Shown here piece by piece: positions 24,651 through 34,204 of a stretch of 64,000 bases of DNA. Position 1 is the stretch's first letter; every line of letters begins with the position of its first letter. The DNA is taken from NCBI RefSeq assembly GCF_009617875.1, contig NZ_BLAV01000001.1, forward strand, positions 620,001 to 684,000, written 5' to 3'. This DNA comes from Prolixibacter sp. NT017 (lineage in GTDB: Bacteria; Bacteroidota; Bacteroidia; Bacteroidales; Prolixibacteraceae). Made by a program: the position numbers and the translations under genes. The notes beneath the pieces are model-generated. The model searched no databases, had not been told where the DNA came from, and saw only the letters and a program-made list of their open reading frames with translations.

Positions 24651-25853
24651 TTAGTTGACCGAAACTGAAGGGCCTGTTACTCCGCAGACGTTGGGTTGTC
24701 CCTGGAGAATCAAAGCCTCGTTCCGGCTTCCATTCTGTTCAATGTAGCTTTTGTTGTAGTTTCCGGTTGACATTTCAATGGCTACGTTGCTGCTACCACT
24801 TTGTTTGATTCCCATGAAAATGACATCACCCTTGTTTACCTGGCGTGCGACGTTGCTGTTGCCACTCTGATCAATTCCGAGTTGAATGTCATTTCCTTCG
24901 GAATATTGTAGCGCGTTGTTGGAGTTGCCTTCCTGCAGGATAATTGCTCCGGCTTTAATCGACGGATCGGTTGAGATGCCTTTCAGGATAGTGTAGGCAA
25001 AGTTGGTTTTGCCTCGTTGAGAAATGTTGGCGATTAAGCCTCTGACATTACCTCTCAGTTCGCCCGATGTAATGTTGATGTATGCCTGGCCTGAATTGCC
25101 TCGTTGGTCAATTTTAGCGATGTTTTTGTCGCCGGTAATTTGAATTCCCGCAATTCCGGTTTTTCCCCGTTGTTCAATCATGGCTTTGTTCTTGTCGCCA
25201 TTGATATGTATTCCGGGGGCCACCAACGCAAACGAAAAGCTTGCCGGCGTAATAACCAGTTCTTTTCCACAAGCGAGTTCAATGTTGCTCAGACATTGTG
25301 TAGAACTCCAACCGGATGGATCTCCGTTGGAGAAGATAACAGAAAAGCCATGACATGGATCGGTTGTGGCTTCGTAAGATGAACCAGCGATTCCGCCATT
25401 GCCTTTTTGCATGATGTAGGCGTTGTTGTCATTTCCATTGATGTCGATAGAAGCGATGCCGTTATGCACGCTTTCCTGGTTGATGTAGGCACGGTTATTT
25501 CCGCCAATCTGAATGATGTAAGCAGAATTGTTTCCCTGACCGCCGCCTTCTTCACCTTCTTCGTGATCGCCATCTTCGTGGTTCCCGCCGTTTCCGCCTT
25601 CATGATTACCACCAGAGCCACCTTCGTGTTCACCTTCATCTTCTTCGCCTTCTTCCCCATTCTCATGGTTACCACTGTTGCCGTTGTTTCCTTGATTCCC
25701 CTGATTGCCATTGTTACCAGAGTTACCATTGTTACCCTGTTGCTGGCCGGAGTTATTTCCGTTGTTGCCGCTGTTTCCGCCGCCTTCTTCAGCAATGGCT
25801 GAAAGCGACATACAGATCAACAGAGAAAAGATTAGCGTAAAAAGTTGTTTCAT
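24651..25853 (-). CDS. Secreted curlin-repeat protein with Gly/Asn/Glu-rich N-terminus
   Basis: A 400-residue protein with a signal peptide (1-21), then about 85 residues dominated by G, N, E and H ('NSGNNGNQGNQGNNGN', 'HEGGSGGNHEGGNGGNHE'). About twelve degenerate curlin-type strands follow, such as 'AYIIQIGGNNRA', 'AMIEQRGKTGIA', 'LGIDQSGNSNVA' and 'SYIEQNGSRNEA', the A-x-I-x-Q-x-G-x2-N-x-A pattern of CsgA/CsgB. A cysteine-containing insert (about 165-210) interrupts them. By family this is a functional-amyloid subunit exported to the cell surface. The csgEFG export genes are not nearby. Confidence 0.82.
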   Translation of the reverse strand: MKQLFTLIFSLLICMSLSAIAEEGGGNSGNNGNNSGQQQGNNGNSGNNGNQGNQGNNGNSGNHENGEEGEEDEGEHEGGSGGNHEGGNGGNHEDGDHEEGEEGGGQGNNSAYIIQIGGNNRAYINQESVHNGIASIDINGNDNNAYIMQKGNGGIAGSSYEATTDPCHGFSVIFSNGDPSGWSSTQCLSNIELACGKELVITPASFSFALVAPGIHINGDKNKAMIEQRGKTGIAGIQITGDKNIAKIDQRGNSGQAYINITSGELRGNVRGLIANISQRGKTNFAYTILKGISTDPSIKAGAIILQEGNSNNALQYSEGNDIQLGIDQSGNSNVARQVNKGDVIFMGIKQSGSSNVAIEMSTGNYNKSYIEQNGSRNEALILQGQPNVCGVTGPSVSVN

Positions 25854-26228
25854 AATGTTACGTTTTAAGATTGGTTAATTGTATTTGGGTTTGATTGGTT
25901 GCTTGTTTTCGGATGAACGCACGAAATTAGGGTGTACTTTTCCCGTGAAGGGTGAGCACTCCCCAGTTTTTTCTATAAAAGACAAATTGGATGATTACTG
26001 ATGCAGGTTATAGAGGGGGAGGTGCTCAGTAATACAACTAAATTCCGGTTAGTTTACTTAATGAAAATTAAGAAATTGATTTGAGAAAGTCAATAGATTG
26101 GCAATGTGCTTTTTATGTGTCGGATGAAAGTGGGAAAATCGTTCTGATAGAAACATGAGTATTTTTGGACAAGACACACCAATCCCGCACCTTCATCAGA
26201 TGAAAAGAAGATGCAGATGAGAAGAGGG
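25854..26228. other. Intergenic region, no gene seen
   Basis: Leader of the curlin-like gene and spacer to the PspC gene. AT-rich; no clear promoter or structured RNA is visible. Confidence 0.4.
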
Positions 26229-26429
26229 TTATTGTTCGGGAACGACTATCCACATGATAATGTAAACCAGAATACCGGGAAATCCTGCGGTGAAAAGTGT
26301 TAATATCACGAACAGAATCCGAATAAGGCTGACATCTAAATCAAAATACAGAGCCAACCCTCCGCAAACACCGGCAATCATTCGATCGGTTCTCGAGCGT
26401 ATCAGTCGTTTAGGTGCTCCGGTTTGCAT
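26229..26429 (-). CDS. PspC-domain membrane protein
   Basis: A 66-residue protein: basic N-terminus, the PspC signature 'RMIAGVCGGLALYFDLDVSLIRILFVI', and a hydrophobic segment 'VYIIMWIVVPEQ' closing the domain. PspC proteins sit in the cytoplasmic membrane and take part in envelope stress sensing. Followed on the same strand (upstream by 12 bp) by a small acidic protein gene, probably co-transcribed. Confidence 0.92.
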   Translation of the reverse strand: MQTGAPKRLIRSRTDRMIAGVCGGLALYFDLDVSLIRILFVILTLFTAGFPGILVYIIMWIVVPEQ

Positions 26430-26441
26430 GATTAGTTTATT

Positions 26442-26702
26442 TTAGTCTTCATCATCTTCTTCTTCGTCGTACAGCCGCTCCTGATTTTCCAGCTCCATCT
26501 CCATAAAATCGGCAGCCTGATCGAGCAACTCCGAGATCAATTCATCGCTTTCCGGCTTATCATCAAGCCAATAAACTTCCTGGTTGGTCCAGAAACCTTC
26601 AATGTCACATTGAACGATAAAACGAGGTTGTTCGGTGTGAACAATGAAGATGTTATCAGGTAACTCTTGCGAGTTATCAGCAAAAAGAAACTTTGGTAAC
26701 AT
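26442..26702 (-). CDS. Small acidic hypothetical protein
   Basis: 86 residues from the ATG at 26702 (MLPKFLFADNSQELPDNIF); the frame extends to 26762, but the added 20 residues look like leader sequence. The body has 'QCDIEGFWTNQEVYWLD' and a highly acidic C-terminus (DEEEDDED). It resembles a conserved Bacteroidota protein of unknown function. Probably in one unit with the pspC-like gene. Confidence 0.65.
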   Translation of the reverse strand: MLPKFLFADNSQELPDNIFIVHTEQPRFIVQCDIEGFWTNQEVYWLDDKPESDELISELLDQAADFMEMELENQERLYDEEEDDED

Positions 26703-26937
26703 AGTATCTGAATTTGATTGATTAAAATTCAAATGAACCGGACCTGCCGGAATCCTTACCAAAAGTAAGGAATTTTTGTAAAGTAATTGATGCCCGAATG
26801 TTAATCTTACTTATCATTCCGGTTTCCCGGAAATATTTAAATGTAAAGGGAAGAAGATATATTTTTTCCCTGCTGACGATTAGTGAAGTTATCACTTGAT
26901 AGAACGGCTCGTCGAAAGGATTAATCCCCGCCAAATC

Positions 26938-26967
26938 TTTGATTCCATTGTAATATTCCTATTTTTG
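26938..26967 (+). promoter_or_regulatory. Bacteroidota promoter for the AGCS symporter
   Basis: TTTG at 26938-26941, 18 bp, then TATTTTTG at 26960-26967; both elements are exact. The start codon is 31 bp downstream. Confidence 0.8.
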
Positions 26968-26998
26968 GAAGCTGTCGCTTAACCTTAAAACCTGTTTC

Positions 26999-28690
26999 AT
27001 GGAAAAACTGAACGAGATTCTTTCATTGATTGACAGTTATGTAGGCGGTTCGCAATGGTTTGTTTTTTTGCTTTTGGGAACCGGCTTGTTTTTTACCATT
27101 TACCTGAAATTTCCCCAATTCCGTTATTTGAAACACTCACTTCGCATCGTTCGTGGTAAGTTCGATAAGGAAGGCGATGAAGGAGACACGTCCCACTTTC
27201 AGGCGTTAACGACAGCACTTTCAGGAACCGTAGGAACAGGAAACATTGCCGGTGTAGCTTTGGCTATTCACCTGGGAGGACCAGCTGCCTTATTTTGGAT
27301 GCTGGTAACAGCTATGCTGGGTATGACCACCAAGTTTGTGGAGGTGACCCTTTCGCATAAGTACCGCGAAAAGGCATCGGATGGCAGTATTGCCGGTGGA
27401 CCGATGTTTTACATGAAAAACCGGCTAAATATGCGTTGGCTGGCGGTCATTTTTGCTATTGCCACCATTCTTTCTTCGTTTGGAACAGGAAGTTTGCCGC
27501 AGATCAACAGTATCTCCAATTCACTGTTTGCCACGTGGGGCATCAATAAGATATTATCAGGAGCCATCCTGGCTGTTTTACTTGGACTGGTTATTATTGG
27601 CGGAATTAAGCGTATTGCCAAGGTGACGTCCAAGCTGGTGCCGGCCATGGCACTCATCTATTTCATCGGAGCATTTGCCGTTATTCTGTATAACTATGAG
27701 AATATTATCCCTTCTTTTATCTCCATCTTCCGTGATGTATTCACCGGAACGGCCGCTGCCGGAGGATTCCTGGGAGCTGGTTTTTCATTTGCCTTTAACC
27801 GGGGTGTGAACCGGGGCTTGTTTTCGAACGAGGCGGGTCAGGGATCGGCGCCGATTGCCCACGCTGCTGCCCGTGCACATGAGCCGGTATCGGAGGGATT
27901 GGTAGCCTTGCTGGAACCATTCATCGATACCATCATTATTTGTTCGCTAACCGGACTGGTGCTTTTGTCATCGGGAGTTTGGAACAAAAAGTTTGAAAAC
28001 CGTTTTCAGGCTGCCGATTTGGAAATTCTGGCCCATCCGGTAGATCAAAGTAATAAAGCCGAGCTGAAAGATTTGAGAAAAGACCTGAATGGACGGGAAA
28101 ATGATTCCGAATTTCCTCGTTTCTCAGGTGATTTAACCGTGAAAAACGGCGCCATTCAGAATAACCTGACCATTATTCACGCCCGTTCCATTGCCGACCA
28201 TGTAAAAGTATACACCCGGGATAATGAGCTCTATACGGGGAAAATTGAAGTAGAGGATGGGAAAGTCCCGGAATTGAGTGACTATTATTTCAGGGGAAGA
28301 TCGTTGTTACATAGCGCACCGTTAACCACGGTGGCCTTCACCAAAAGCTGGTTTGGTCGTTACGGTAGTTATATCGTTTCGATAGGCTTGCTGTTGTTTG
28401 CGTTTTCTACAGCTATTTCCTGGTCGTATTACGGTGGTCGGGCCATGACCTATCTATTCGGTGTACATACCGTAATTTATTACCGTATCATTTACGTTAT
28501 CGGATTCTTCCTGGCTTCGTTTGTCGATACGACGATCGTCTGGACATTCTCCGGCATCACCATTGCTATGATGACCATTCCCAACCTGATCGGTATTTTA
28601 TTGCTCCGGAAAGAGATGAAATCGGAGGTCAGAAACTTCTGGGTGGAATATGCCGATCGTTTCCCAGGAGAGAAGGTCCCGAAAGGGTAA
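26999..28690 (+). CDS. AGCS-family sodium:alanine/glycine symporter
   Basis: A 563-residue transporter with about eleven hydrophobic helices and the family motifs '[15 protein letters not shown]', 'GGPMFYM' and '[21 protein letters not shown]'. It imports small neutral amino acids with Na+. Compared with usual members (about 450-500 residues), an extra hydrophilic segment of about 110 residues (roughly 330-440) separates the helices after 'LSSGVW' from '[13 protein letters not shown]'. Similar long loops occur in some Bacteroidota members. Single gene with its own promoter. Confidence 0.93.
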   Translation: MEKLNEILSLIDSYVGGSQWFVFLLLGTGLFFTIYLKFPQFRYLKHSLRIVRGKFDKEGDEGDTSHFQALTTALSGTVGTGNIAGVALAIHLGGPAALFWMLVTAMLGMTTKFVEVTLSHKYREKASDGSIAGGPMFYMKNRLNMRWLAVIFAIATILSSFGTGSLPQINSISNSLFATWGINKILSGAILAVLLGLVIIGGIKRIAKVTSKLVPAMALIYFIGAFAVILYNYENIIPSFISIFRDVFTGTAAAGGFLGAGFSFAFNRGVNRGLFSNEAGQGSAPIAHAAARAHEPVSEGLVALLEPFIDTIIICSLTGLVLLSSGVWNKKFENRFQAADLEILAHPVDQSNKAELKDLRKDLNGRENDSEFPRFSGDLTVKNGAIQNNLTIIHARSIADHVKVYTRDNELYTGKIEVEDGKVPELSDYYFRGRSLLHSAPLTTVAFTKSWFGRYGSYIVSIGLLLFAFSTAISWSYYGGRAMTYLFGVHTVIYYRIIYVIGFFLASFVDTTIVWTFSGITIAMMTIPNLIGILLLRKEMKSEVRNFWVEYADRFPGEKVPKG

Positions 28691-28847
28691 AAATAAAGTT
28701 AAAGAGATTTCAGGTTACAAGTTTCATGTTGAGCTCCGCGGTTTCTGTAGTTACGATTGTTTCTGTTGTTGACGCTCCGTTTTATGAGTATTCAATGAAA
28801 ACAGGAATCTTCTATTGTCTCTACTCTTGCGTCTGAAGTCTTTGCTC

Positions 28848-30077
28848 TTATTTGATATACAAATTCGAATCGCCGTAGCTGAGGAACCGGTAATTGTTTT
28901 CCATGGCATGCTGGTAGACGCGCTTCCAGTCATCGCCCAGAAAAGCTGAAATGAGTAGCAACAAGGTACTTTGCGGCTGGTGGAAATTGGTAATCATTCC
29001 CCTGATGATGCGAAACTCATATCCCGGCAGGATAATAATCTGCGTGGCTGTGTTCAGTTTGTCCATGTTGTTGCGGGAAAGGTAATCAATCACCGCTGTC
29101 AAAGCTTCTTTTGGAGAAGGAAGATGATTTTCTTCCTGGTAAGGTTCCCACTGGGCTACCAGCAGTTTCTTTTCACTCAGCTCCGGATTTTCTATCAGTT
29201 TCTTACCAATCCAGTACAGACTCTCCAGTGTGCGGATGGAAGTCGTTCCAACGGCTACCACCGAATCCAGCTTATCACGAAGTTGCTCGATGAAGGTTTT
29301 CTCTACCAGAATGTGCTCGGTATGCATCTCGTGGCCGCCGATAGTGTCTGATTTGACCGGCTGAAAGGTACCGGCACCTACGTGCAGGGTAAGCTCTGCC
29401 CGTTCAATACCTTTTTCAGGTAAAGAGTCAAATACCCTTTCGGTGAAATGCAAACCGGCTGTTGGCGCAGCAACCGAACCTTTGATGCGGGAATAAACCG
29501 TCTGATAACGCGTCAGGTCGCTTTCTTCCGACTCGCGGTGTAGATACGGAGGAATAGGAATGTTTCCGGTCGCTTCCAGCAGTTCGGAGAAGGTAAAAGC
29601 CGGGTTATCCCAGGAAAACTCAATTTCCTGTGCATTGCCTGCTTCACCGATTCTTTCTGCACGGAATTTGATAGTTTCGCCGTTCAACTCCAGCGTTTGT
29701 TCCAGGATTTCGCCTTTCCACTTTTTCAGGTTACCCACAATGCATTTCCACCGGCATTTTTCCGTTTGCGTGAAGGAAAGAGCATAGTCAGCTGGAGTGG
29801 TGGGTTCTAAGCAAAATATCTCGATTCGGGCGCCGGTCTGTTTCCGGAAATGCAACCGCGCCCGAATGACCCGGGTATTGTTGAATACCAGCAGAGTCTT
29901 TTCCGGCAAATGGGCAGAAAGATTCCTGAATGTGTCATCGGAGATTTGTCCCTGGTTCCAGATGAGCAATTGCGATTGATCGCGTTCTTCTAACGGATAT
30001 TTGGCAATGCGTTCGTCTGGTAAATCGTAGGTGAACTCCTGTACGGAAATATTTTGAAGATTTTTTGATTGAAACAT
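28848..30077 (-). CDS. queA: tRNA ribosyltransferase-isomerase QueA
   Basis: A 409-residue QueA: 'YDLPDERIAKYP' at the N-terminus, 'LLVFNNTRVIRARL', 'SVAAPTAGLHFTERVFDSL' and 'MITNFHQPQSTLLLLISAFLG' are all hallmark blocks. The enzyme transfers and isomerises the ribosyl group of S-adenosylmethionine to make epoxyqueuosine at tRNA position 34. It is a little longer than E. coli QueA (356) because of insertions of the Bacteroidota type. It lies 39 bp downstream of the Wzi-like gene and is likely co-transcribed with it. Confidence 0.96.
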   Translation of the reverse strand: MFQSKNLQNISVQEFTYDLPDERIAKYPLEERDQSQLLIWNQGQISDDTFRNLSAHLPEKTLLVFNNTRVIRARLHFRKQTGARIEIFCLEPTTPADYALSFTQTEKCRWKCIVGNLKKWKGEILEQTLELNGETIKFRAERIGEAGNAQEIEFSWDNPAFTFSELLEATGNIPIPPYLHRESEESDLTRYQTVYSRIKGSVAAPTAGLHFTERVFDSLPEKGIERAELTLHVGAGTFQPVKSDTIGGHEMHTEHILVEKTFIEQLRDKLDSVVAVGTTSIRTLESLYWIGKKLIENPELSEKKLLVAQWEPYQEENHLPSPKEALTAVIDYLSRNNMDKLNTATQIIILPGYEFRIIRGMITNFHQPQSTLLLLISAFLGDDWKRVYQHAMENNYRFLSYGDSNLYIK

Positions 30078-30116
30078 GCAAGCGGGAAATCGTGATTTAA
30101 GCGATTAATTTATTAA

Positions 30117-31535
30117 TTAGAATGCATAGTGAATCCCGGCATAAGCGCCGATACGTTTCTGAAAGCGGTCTCCATAGTCTCCGGCTACACCGAACTTCAC
30201 ATCGAATGGTAATTTGCTGCTGTGGTACCGGCTTTCCGCCAGAAATGAGAATTCATTCAACGGTGAAGGATAAGGCGCATTATACCTACCAAAGTTTCGC
30301 GACCAGGATAGCATGGTTTTCCATGTCAAGTGACTGCACAGATTACCTTTTAAGCCGAAATGTTGCATCCACATGCGTGTGCTGCGAAAGCCAGTGGAGA
30401 TTCCCTCGCTATTAATGTTGGGAATGAAGAACGGCGTTCCCATCATGCGATTCTCGTACACATATCCCGATTTGTAAACCCCGTGATTGAAATAGTCGTC
30501 ATTCCCGCGTCCGTGCCGTCGAGTAGGGTTATCAGGTGTTGGGGCAAGAACATCGTGGAATGATCCACTTTGGTTGCGGGTATTCATGTATTCGACCACA
30601 GCATCGGTGAGGAATGCTTTCCGGTTGGTGTTGGTATAGTGCAGCCCCCACAAACCATCACGCACGTTGGCCATTTCCAGGCCCGACGCATCCTCGAATG
30701 GGTGGTTGTAGTAAAAGGTTAGGTCAAAGTTACTATATCCTTTTTTCACCTCCAGTTTGTACATTCCCAGTGTATTTCCTTCGGCATTTAGAATATCGGT
30801 TTCCGGAGCAGTGCTGCTTCCGGCTTGGCCGAGAATGTATCGAAGATAATCTTTCATTCCGGGAAGTTTTCCGTATCTCGGATCGGATGAAGTACCACCC
30901 CAAAAAACCCAGTGTTCCAGTCCGGCTGTGATTCTCCAGTTTTTTGGTAACTCCGCTCGTAAATATAAATTTTTATGATGCAGATGGCTGTCCATCACAT
31001 AGCGGTCGTCGCGAAGGAAATTCTCCTGGTATTCGGCCTTAAACGAGAACCAGTTTTTCCAAAAGAGGAATGGAATGAAGCCATCGGTGGAAAGGGTAAC
31101 TCCCGGAAGCGGTCGTGAATTATTGGACCAGTACATGTTGCCATTGGTAGACGAGAGCCCGGCATATTGAATCGGTTCCGGTTTGGCCCCTGCCCGTAAT
31201 ATCAACCATTTATATCTCAATCCGGCCCAGTATTGATTGACCTGAAAATCGGAAGCGCCGGCATAGCCATACACGAAATTGGCTCCGTACATGTATCCCC
31301 AGGTTTTGGCAGAGTCACGTTCGAGACTTCTGTTCAGCCCGGCCTGCACTAGTTGGTAGCTACTGTTGTGCATGGTGAACATACCATTCTGGTTCGCAGT
31401 CATCCAAAAGGGCAGGTCGTCACCCGAAGAGGCATAACTGCTGAAGGACGTATTAAAGACCGGGGCAAATCCGGATTTCTGAGCAAATAAAACCGAGCTG
31501 AAGCTCAGGAGGATGATGGTGGCGAAGTATTTCAT
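30117..31535 (-). CDS. Capsule assembly Wzi-like outer-membrane protein
   Basis: A 472-residue outer-membrane protein with a signal peptide (to VLFA-QK) and an alternating beta-barrel pattern ending in 'YAGIHYAF', a C-terminal aromatic as in barrels. 'DDLPFWMTANQNGMF', 'QYWAGLRYKWLILRAGAKPE' and 'GLEHWVFWGGTS' match the Wzi family, which binds capsule polysaccharide at the cell surface. It is not in the polysaccharide cluster itself but 3 kb before it begins. Confidence 0.85.
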   Translation of the reverse strand: MKYFATIILLSFSSVLFAQKSGFAPVFNTSFSSYASSGDDLPFWMTANQNGMFTMHNSSYQLVQAGLNRSLERDSAKTWGYMYGANFVYGYAGASDFQVNQYWAGLRYKWLILRAGAKPEPIQYAGLSSTNGNMYWSNNSRPLPGVTLSTDGFIPFLFWKNWFSFKAEYQENFLRDDRYVMDSHLHHKNLYLRAELPKNWRITAGLEHWVFWGGTSSDPRYGKLPGMKDYLRYILGQAGSSTAPETDILNAEGNTLGMYKLEVKKGYSNFDLTFYYNHPFEDASGLEMANVRDGLWGLHYTNTNRKAFLTDAVVEYMNTRNQSGSFHDVLAPTPDNPTRRHGRGNDDYFNHGVYKSGYVYENRMMGTPFFIPNINSEGISTGFRSTRMWMQHFGLKGNLCSHLTWKTMLSWSRNFGRYNAPYPSPLNEFSFLAESRYHSSKLPFDVKFGVAGDYGDRFQKRIGAYAGIHYAF

Positions 31536-31592
31536 TAAAAAGATTTTAGATGGTAGACTTGAGATATTAGATGAGTAACATCCGATAATAAA

Positions 31593-31946
31593 CTACAGTT
31601 GTTGTTTCAGTCTTTCGATTAAGCCATGCAGCATGGAAGAAATTTCATTTAACTCCTTAATCATATCAGTGACCGATTTAGAAGAATGATTGTTCAACTT
31701 TTCAACCAGCATGAGTTGTGTTCGCAATTCTGCAGCAGAGCCTTTTGCTATATGCAAAAAGCGGATGAAGTCCTTATCGGAACTACGTTCTGCCCCCTCA
31801 GCTATGTTACTGGGAATAGAAAGCGATGAGCGAAAAATTTGTTCACGCAGTGCGTACAACGGATATTTTTCAAATTCCAGATAAATCTTCGTTGTTAAAT
31901 CGAAGCTTCGTTTCCATACTTCCAGTTTCTCGAATGCATGTGACAT
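31593..31946 (-). CDS. Four-helix-bundle protein (S23/IVP family)
   Basis: A 117-residue helical protein: 'FEKLEVWKRSFDLTTKIY' and 'REQIFRSSLSIPSNIAEGAERSS' are the TIGR02436 signature. Family members are encoded in 23S rRNA intervening sequences or as stand-alone genes; they form pentameric four-helix bundles, and the related Avd protein binds reverse transcriptases in diversity-generating retroelements. None of those partners is here. Flanks 31547-31580 and 31955-31985 contain TTAGAC-type simple repeats in inverted orientation. Confidence 0.88.
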   Translation of the reverse strand: MSHAFEKLEVWKRSFDLTTKIYLEFEKYPLYALREQIFRSSLSIPSNIAEGAERSSDKDFIRFLHIAKGSAAELRTQLMLVEKLNNHSSKSVTDMIKELNEISSMLHGLIERLKQQL

Positions 31947-31996
31947 TGATGGTCTTTTTTCTTTCCTCTAATGTCTTGTTGTCTAATAATTAAAAA

Positions 31997-32392
31997 ATCG
32001 CAGACCTGTAAGCCGGGTTCTGTACCTTGCCGAAGCAAAGTTTCTATCATTTATCTGGGACTACCGTCACCGGCAGCCTCGAGCAGCCTACCCCTTGCGA
32101 CTTCCGGCGAACCGAAACCAGCGCGGGCCGCACTGTGTCCTTGCGGACTCGCAATATATTTGGCCTTACAACCCATGAGGCGTACGGCTACCTGTGTTGC
32201 CACAGATACCGGTGGGCTCTTACCCCGCCTTTTCACCCTTACTGTTTAGGACCGAGGCCCGGAGCAGCGGTTGTTTTCTGTTACACTGCTGCAGGCTTAC
32301 ACCCGCCTTCCCGTTAGGAAGCATGGCGCCCTGTGTTGCCCGGACTTTCCTCATTCCCCGAAAGGAACGCGATAGAACGGTCTGCGACGGGA
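31997..32392 (-). ncRNA. rnpB: RNase P RNA
   Basis: On the minus strand the sequence shows CGCAGACC at the 5' end pairing with GGTCTGCG at the 3' end (P1), the conserved 'GAGGAAAGTCCGGGC' block (CR-I), 'GGGTGAAAAGGCGGGGTAAGAGCCCACC', and 'ACAGAACCCGGCTTACAG' (CR-V). The length of about 396 nt suits type A bacterial RNase P RNA. It forms the catalytic part of the tRNA 5'-processing enzyme. Four-helix-bundle genes on the same strand lie on both sides. Confidence 0.95.
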
Positions 32393-32399
32393 CGAAAAT

Positions 32400-32592
32400 A
32401 CTGAATAATATTGAGAACTGTATGGGTGAGGGAGAAATGGTGAGTGGGTGAGTGGGAGAAACGGAGATGGGGAGAAGATGAGAAGGGGAGAAACGGTGAG
32501 GCGGTGAATTGGTGAAAAAGAGAGTGGGAGAAACGGAGAGAAGAGGTGATTGGAGGAAGTGGCGAGAGGGGAACCGGGAGAATTTCTCATCG
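32400..32592. repeat. Purine-rich GTGAGAA-type simple repeat
   Basis: Nearly pure purine on the plus strand (GGTGAGTGGGTGAGTGGG, GGAGAAACGG and variants). The matching pyrimidine-rich arm lies at 33056-33110 (CTCCCACTCTCATTTTCTCC), on the other side of the four-helix-bundle pseudogene. Long frames through it are artefacts of the repeat. Confidence 0.6.
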
Positions 32593-32595
32593 GTA

Positions 32596-32974
32596 TTAAA
32601 GCGACCATTTCTCCGGAGCATTTATCATGGTGACAATTTTTCCAATGATTTGGTCATATAACGAACTCAGGTGCTGTTCTTCATCTTGTGAGAGATAGCC
32701 AAATGAACGAGCAAACTGAAGCCAGACCTGCGTTTCTGCAGCCTCTCCTTCTGCATCCGATAGTTTTGAAACAAAAGCCTTTGGATAACGCCTTTTTCGG
32801 TAAGCCTCGGCCAAATTTGCGGCAACCGATCTTGAACTTCTCCTGATCTGGTCTGTCAACGAATAGCGTTCTTCCATCGGAAAATGAATCGTCAGTTGGT
32901 GAATCTTTTTGGGCTGTTTTAAATGCTATCTGATATACTTCCAACTCATTATGCGTCCGAATCATTTTCTTCAT
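32596..32974 (-). pseudogene. Frameshifted four-helix-bundle protein gene
   Basis: Two frames together give a full IVP-family protein. The first part is 'MIRTHNELEVYQIAFKTAQK'; the second runs from 'EERYSLTDQIRRSSRSVAAN' to 'APEKWSL'. One extra base in the T5 run at 32906-32910 (an A-run in the gene) breaks the frame: removing one base yields 'KIHQLTIHFPMEERYS', which aligns with the intact copy at 43904-44278. It could be a true pseudogene, a phase-variable homopolymer or a sequencing error. Confidence 0.75.
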
Positions 32975-33118
32975 GAGGTCGACTTTTTAAGACATAATGA
33001 AATTAAGAAAAATAGCCCATTAATCCGTTTTCAAGTCACCTGGTCTTCTTATCGCTAATCTCCCACTCTCATTTTCTCCCACTCACCGTTTCACCCATTC
33101 TCAGTTCCGCTCTCAAGA

Positions 33119-34204
33119 TCATCGCTTCAGGTTCACCATTGTGGCACCGAATCCGTATTCCTGGAAAGAGGCATCCTGAAAGGAGTATTTACGGTATTTG
33201 CGTTGCAACTCGCGACGGAGCTCATTTTTCAGCACACCATTGCCTACACCATGTATGAAGACAATCTTTTTCACTCCGATTTCGATGGCTTTGGCCAGTT
33301 CTTCCCGGAAGGTGTCCATCTGAACTTTCAGCATGTCGGCATTGGACAGGCCACGGGTGTCGTCCATCAACTCCTCTATGTGCAAATCGATTTCGACCAA
33401 ATCCTGGTTCGGGAGCGTGACTGTCTTCATCTTCTTTTTGGACGGCTTCTCTTTTTCCCTGACCATTTTATTGAATTCTTTGTCAGACAGCTTTTCCAAT
33501 TCTGCTGTCAGCGGATCGGTCACCAGGGAGAAGGTCATGGCCGGTTTCCGGAAGTAATCGTTCTTCGAAAACGAGTTCTGCTTATAGAATTTGACCGGGT
33601 TGAGTGTGATTTCCTTTTGTACCGGCGCTTCCATCGAAGTGGAATGCTTCCGGAAATATAGTAACTGGAAACAGAAAGCAGGGAGATCACCTAAATCGGC
33701 CTGCGTCAGTTGCTCCAACTGGATGCGGGTATTGGGTTCCAGTGTGCCGCTGTCGCGGGTTTCGTAGTTCTTATCACGACGATAGGCAAACTGGTATAAA
33801 ACGGAGTAGTTGCAATCGTTGATTAGGTAGAGGGTAATTCCTGCACCTACCGCATTGTTGGCATCCTCAGGAACTACGGCAAATATGAATCGTGGCTGGT
33901 CGTTGCCTTCCACCTGGTTGATTTCGGCAAAACCATAGAATTCCGGCTCGGCTTCTTCCTCTTCGTCTTCTGAAGCTGCTTTTGTTGTTGTGGGTGCATC
34001 CGCTACCGTATTCTTTTCGGAAGCTTCATCGGGCATACCGTAGGTGTCTCCGCCACTCACTACAACCAGTTCAGTTACCAGGGTAGGCAATTCAAACCCG
34101 TCTTCCGTTTCCACATTCACCATATTCGGGTTGATGATGGATGTTACTTTCCCGCCGCCTACATCATTTAAAAATCGTACGCGGTCTCCTATTTTGATTT
34201 GCAT
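33119..34204 (-). CDS. DUF2027 and Smr-domain protein
   Basis: A 361-residue protein. The N-terminal DUF2027 part ('KIGDRVRFLNDVGGGKVTSII') continues to about residue 250, with an acidic linker at 75-95. The C-terminal Smr domain (about 270-361) has 'EIDLHIEELMDD' (LDLHG-like) and 'KKIVFIHGVGNGVLKNELRREL', close to the HGxGxGxLR motif. Smr domains of this type are nucleases acting on RNA or DNA, e.g. at stalled ribosomes. The combination is widespread in Bacteroidota. Confidence 0.92.
   Translation of the reverse strand: MQIKIGDRVRFLNDVGGGKVTSIINPNMVNVETEDGFELPTLVTELVVVSGGDTYGMPDEASEKNTVADAPTTTKAASEDEEEEAEPEFYGFAEINQVEGNDQPRFIFAVVPEDANNAVGAGITLYLINDCNYSVLYQFAYRRDKNYETRDSGTLEPNTRIQLEQLTQADLGDLPAFCFQLLYFRKHSTSMEAPVQKEITLNPVKFYKQNSFSKNDYFRKPAMTFSLVTDPLTAELEKLSDKEFNKMVREKEKPSKKKMKTVTLPNQDLVEIDLHIEELMDDTRGLSNADMLKVQMDTFREELAKAIEIGVKKIVFIHGVGNGVLKNELRRELQRKYRKYSFQDASFQEYGFGATMVNLKR

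Noticed and set aside
26722..26934. 70-codon minus-strand frame between the acidic protein and the symporter
   Set aside because: It overlaps the leader and the promoter region of both neighbours and shows no conserved feature.
32051..32451. Several frames in the RNase P RNA region
   Set aside because: They coincide with the structured RNA on both strands and have no protein-like composition.
32220..32621. Frame rich in S, P and L in the purine-rich repeat
   Set aside because: It is the product of simple-sequence DNA (CTCCC/TTCTCC).
31593..32974. Four-helix-bundle genes as Avd of a diversity-generating retroelement
   Set aside because: No reverse transcriptase gene and no template/variable repeat pair is present in the window.
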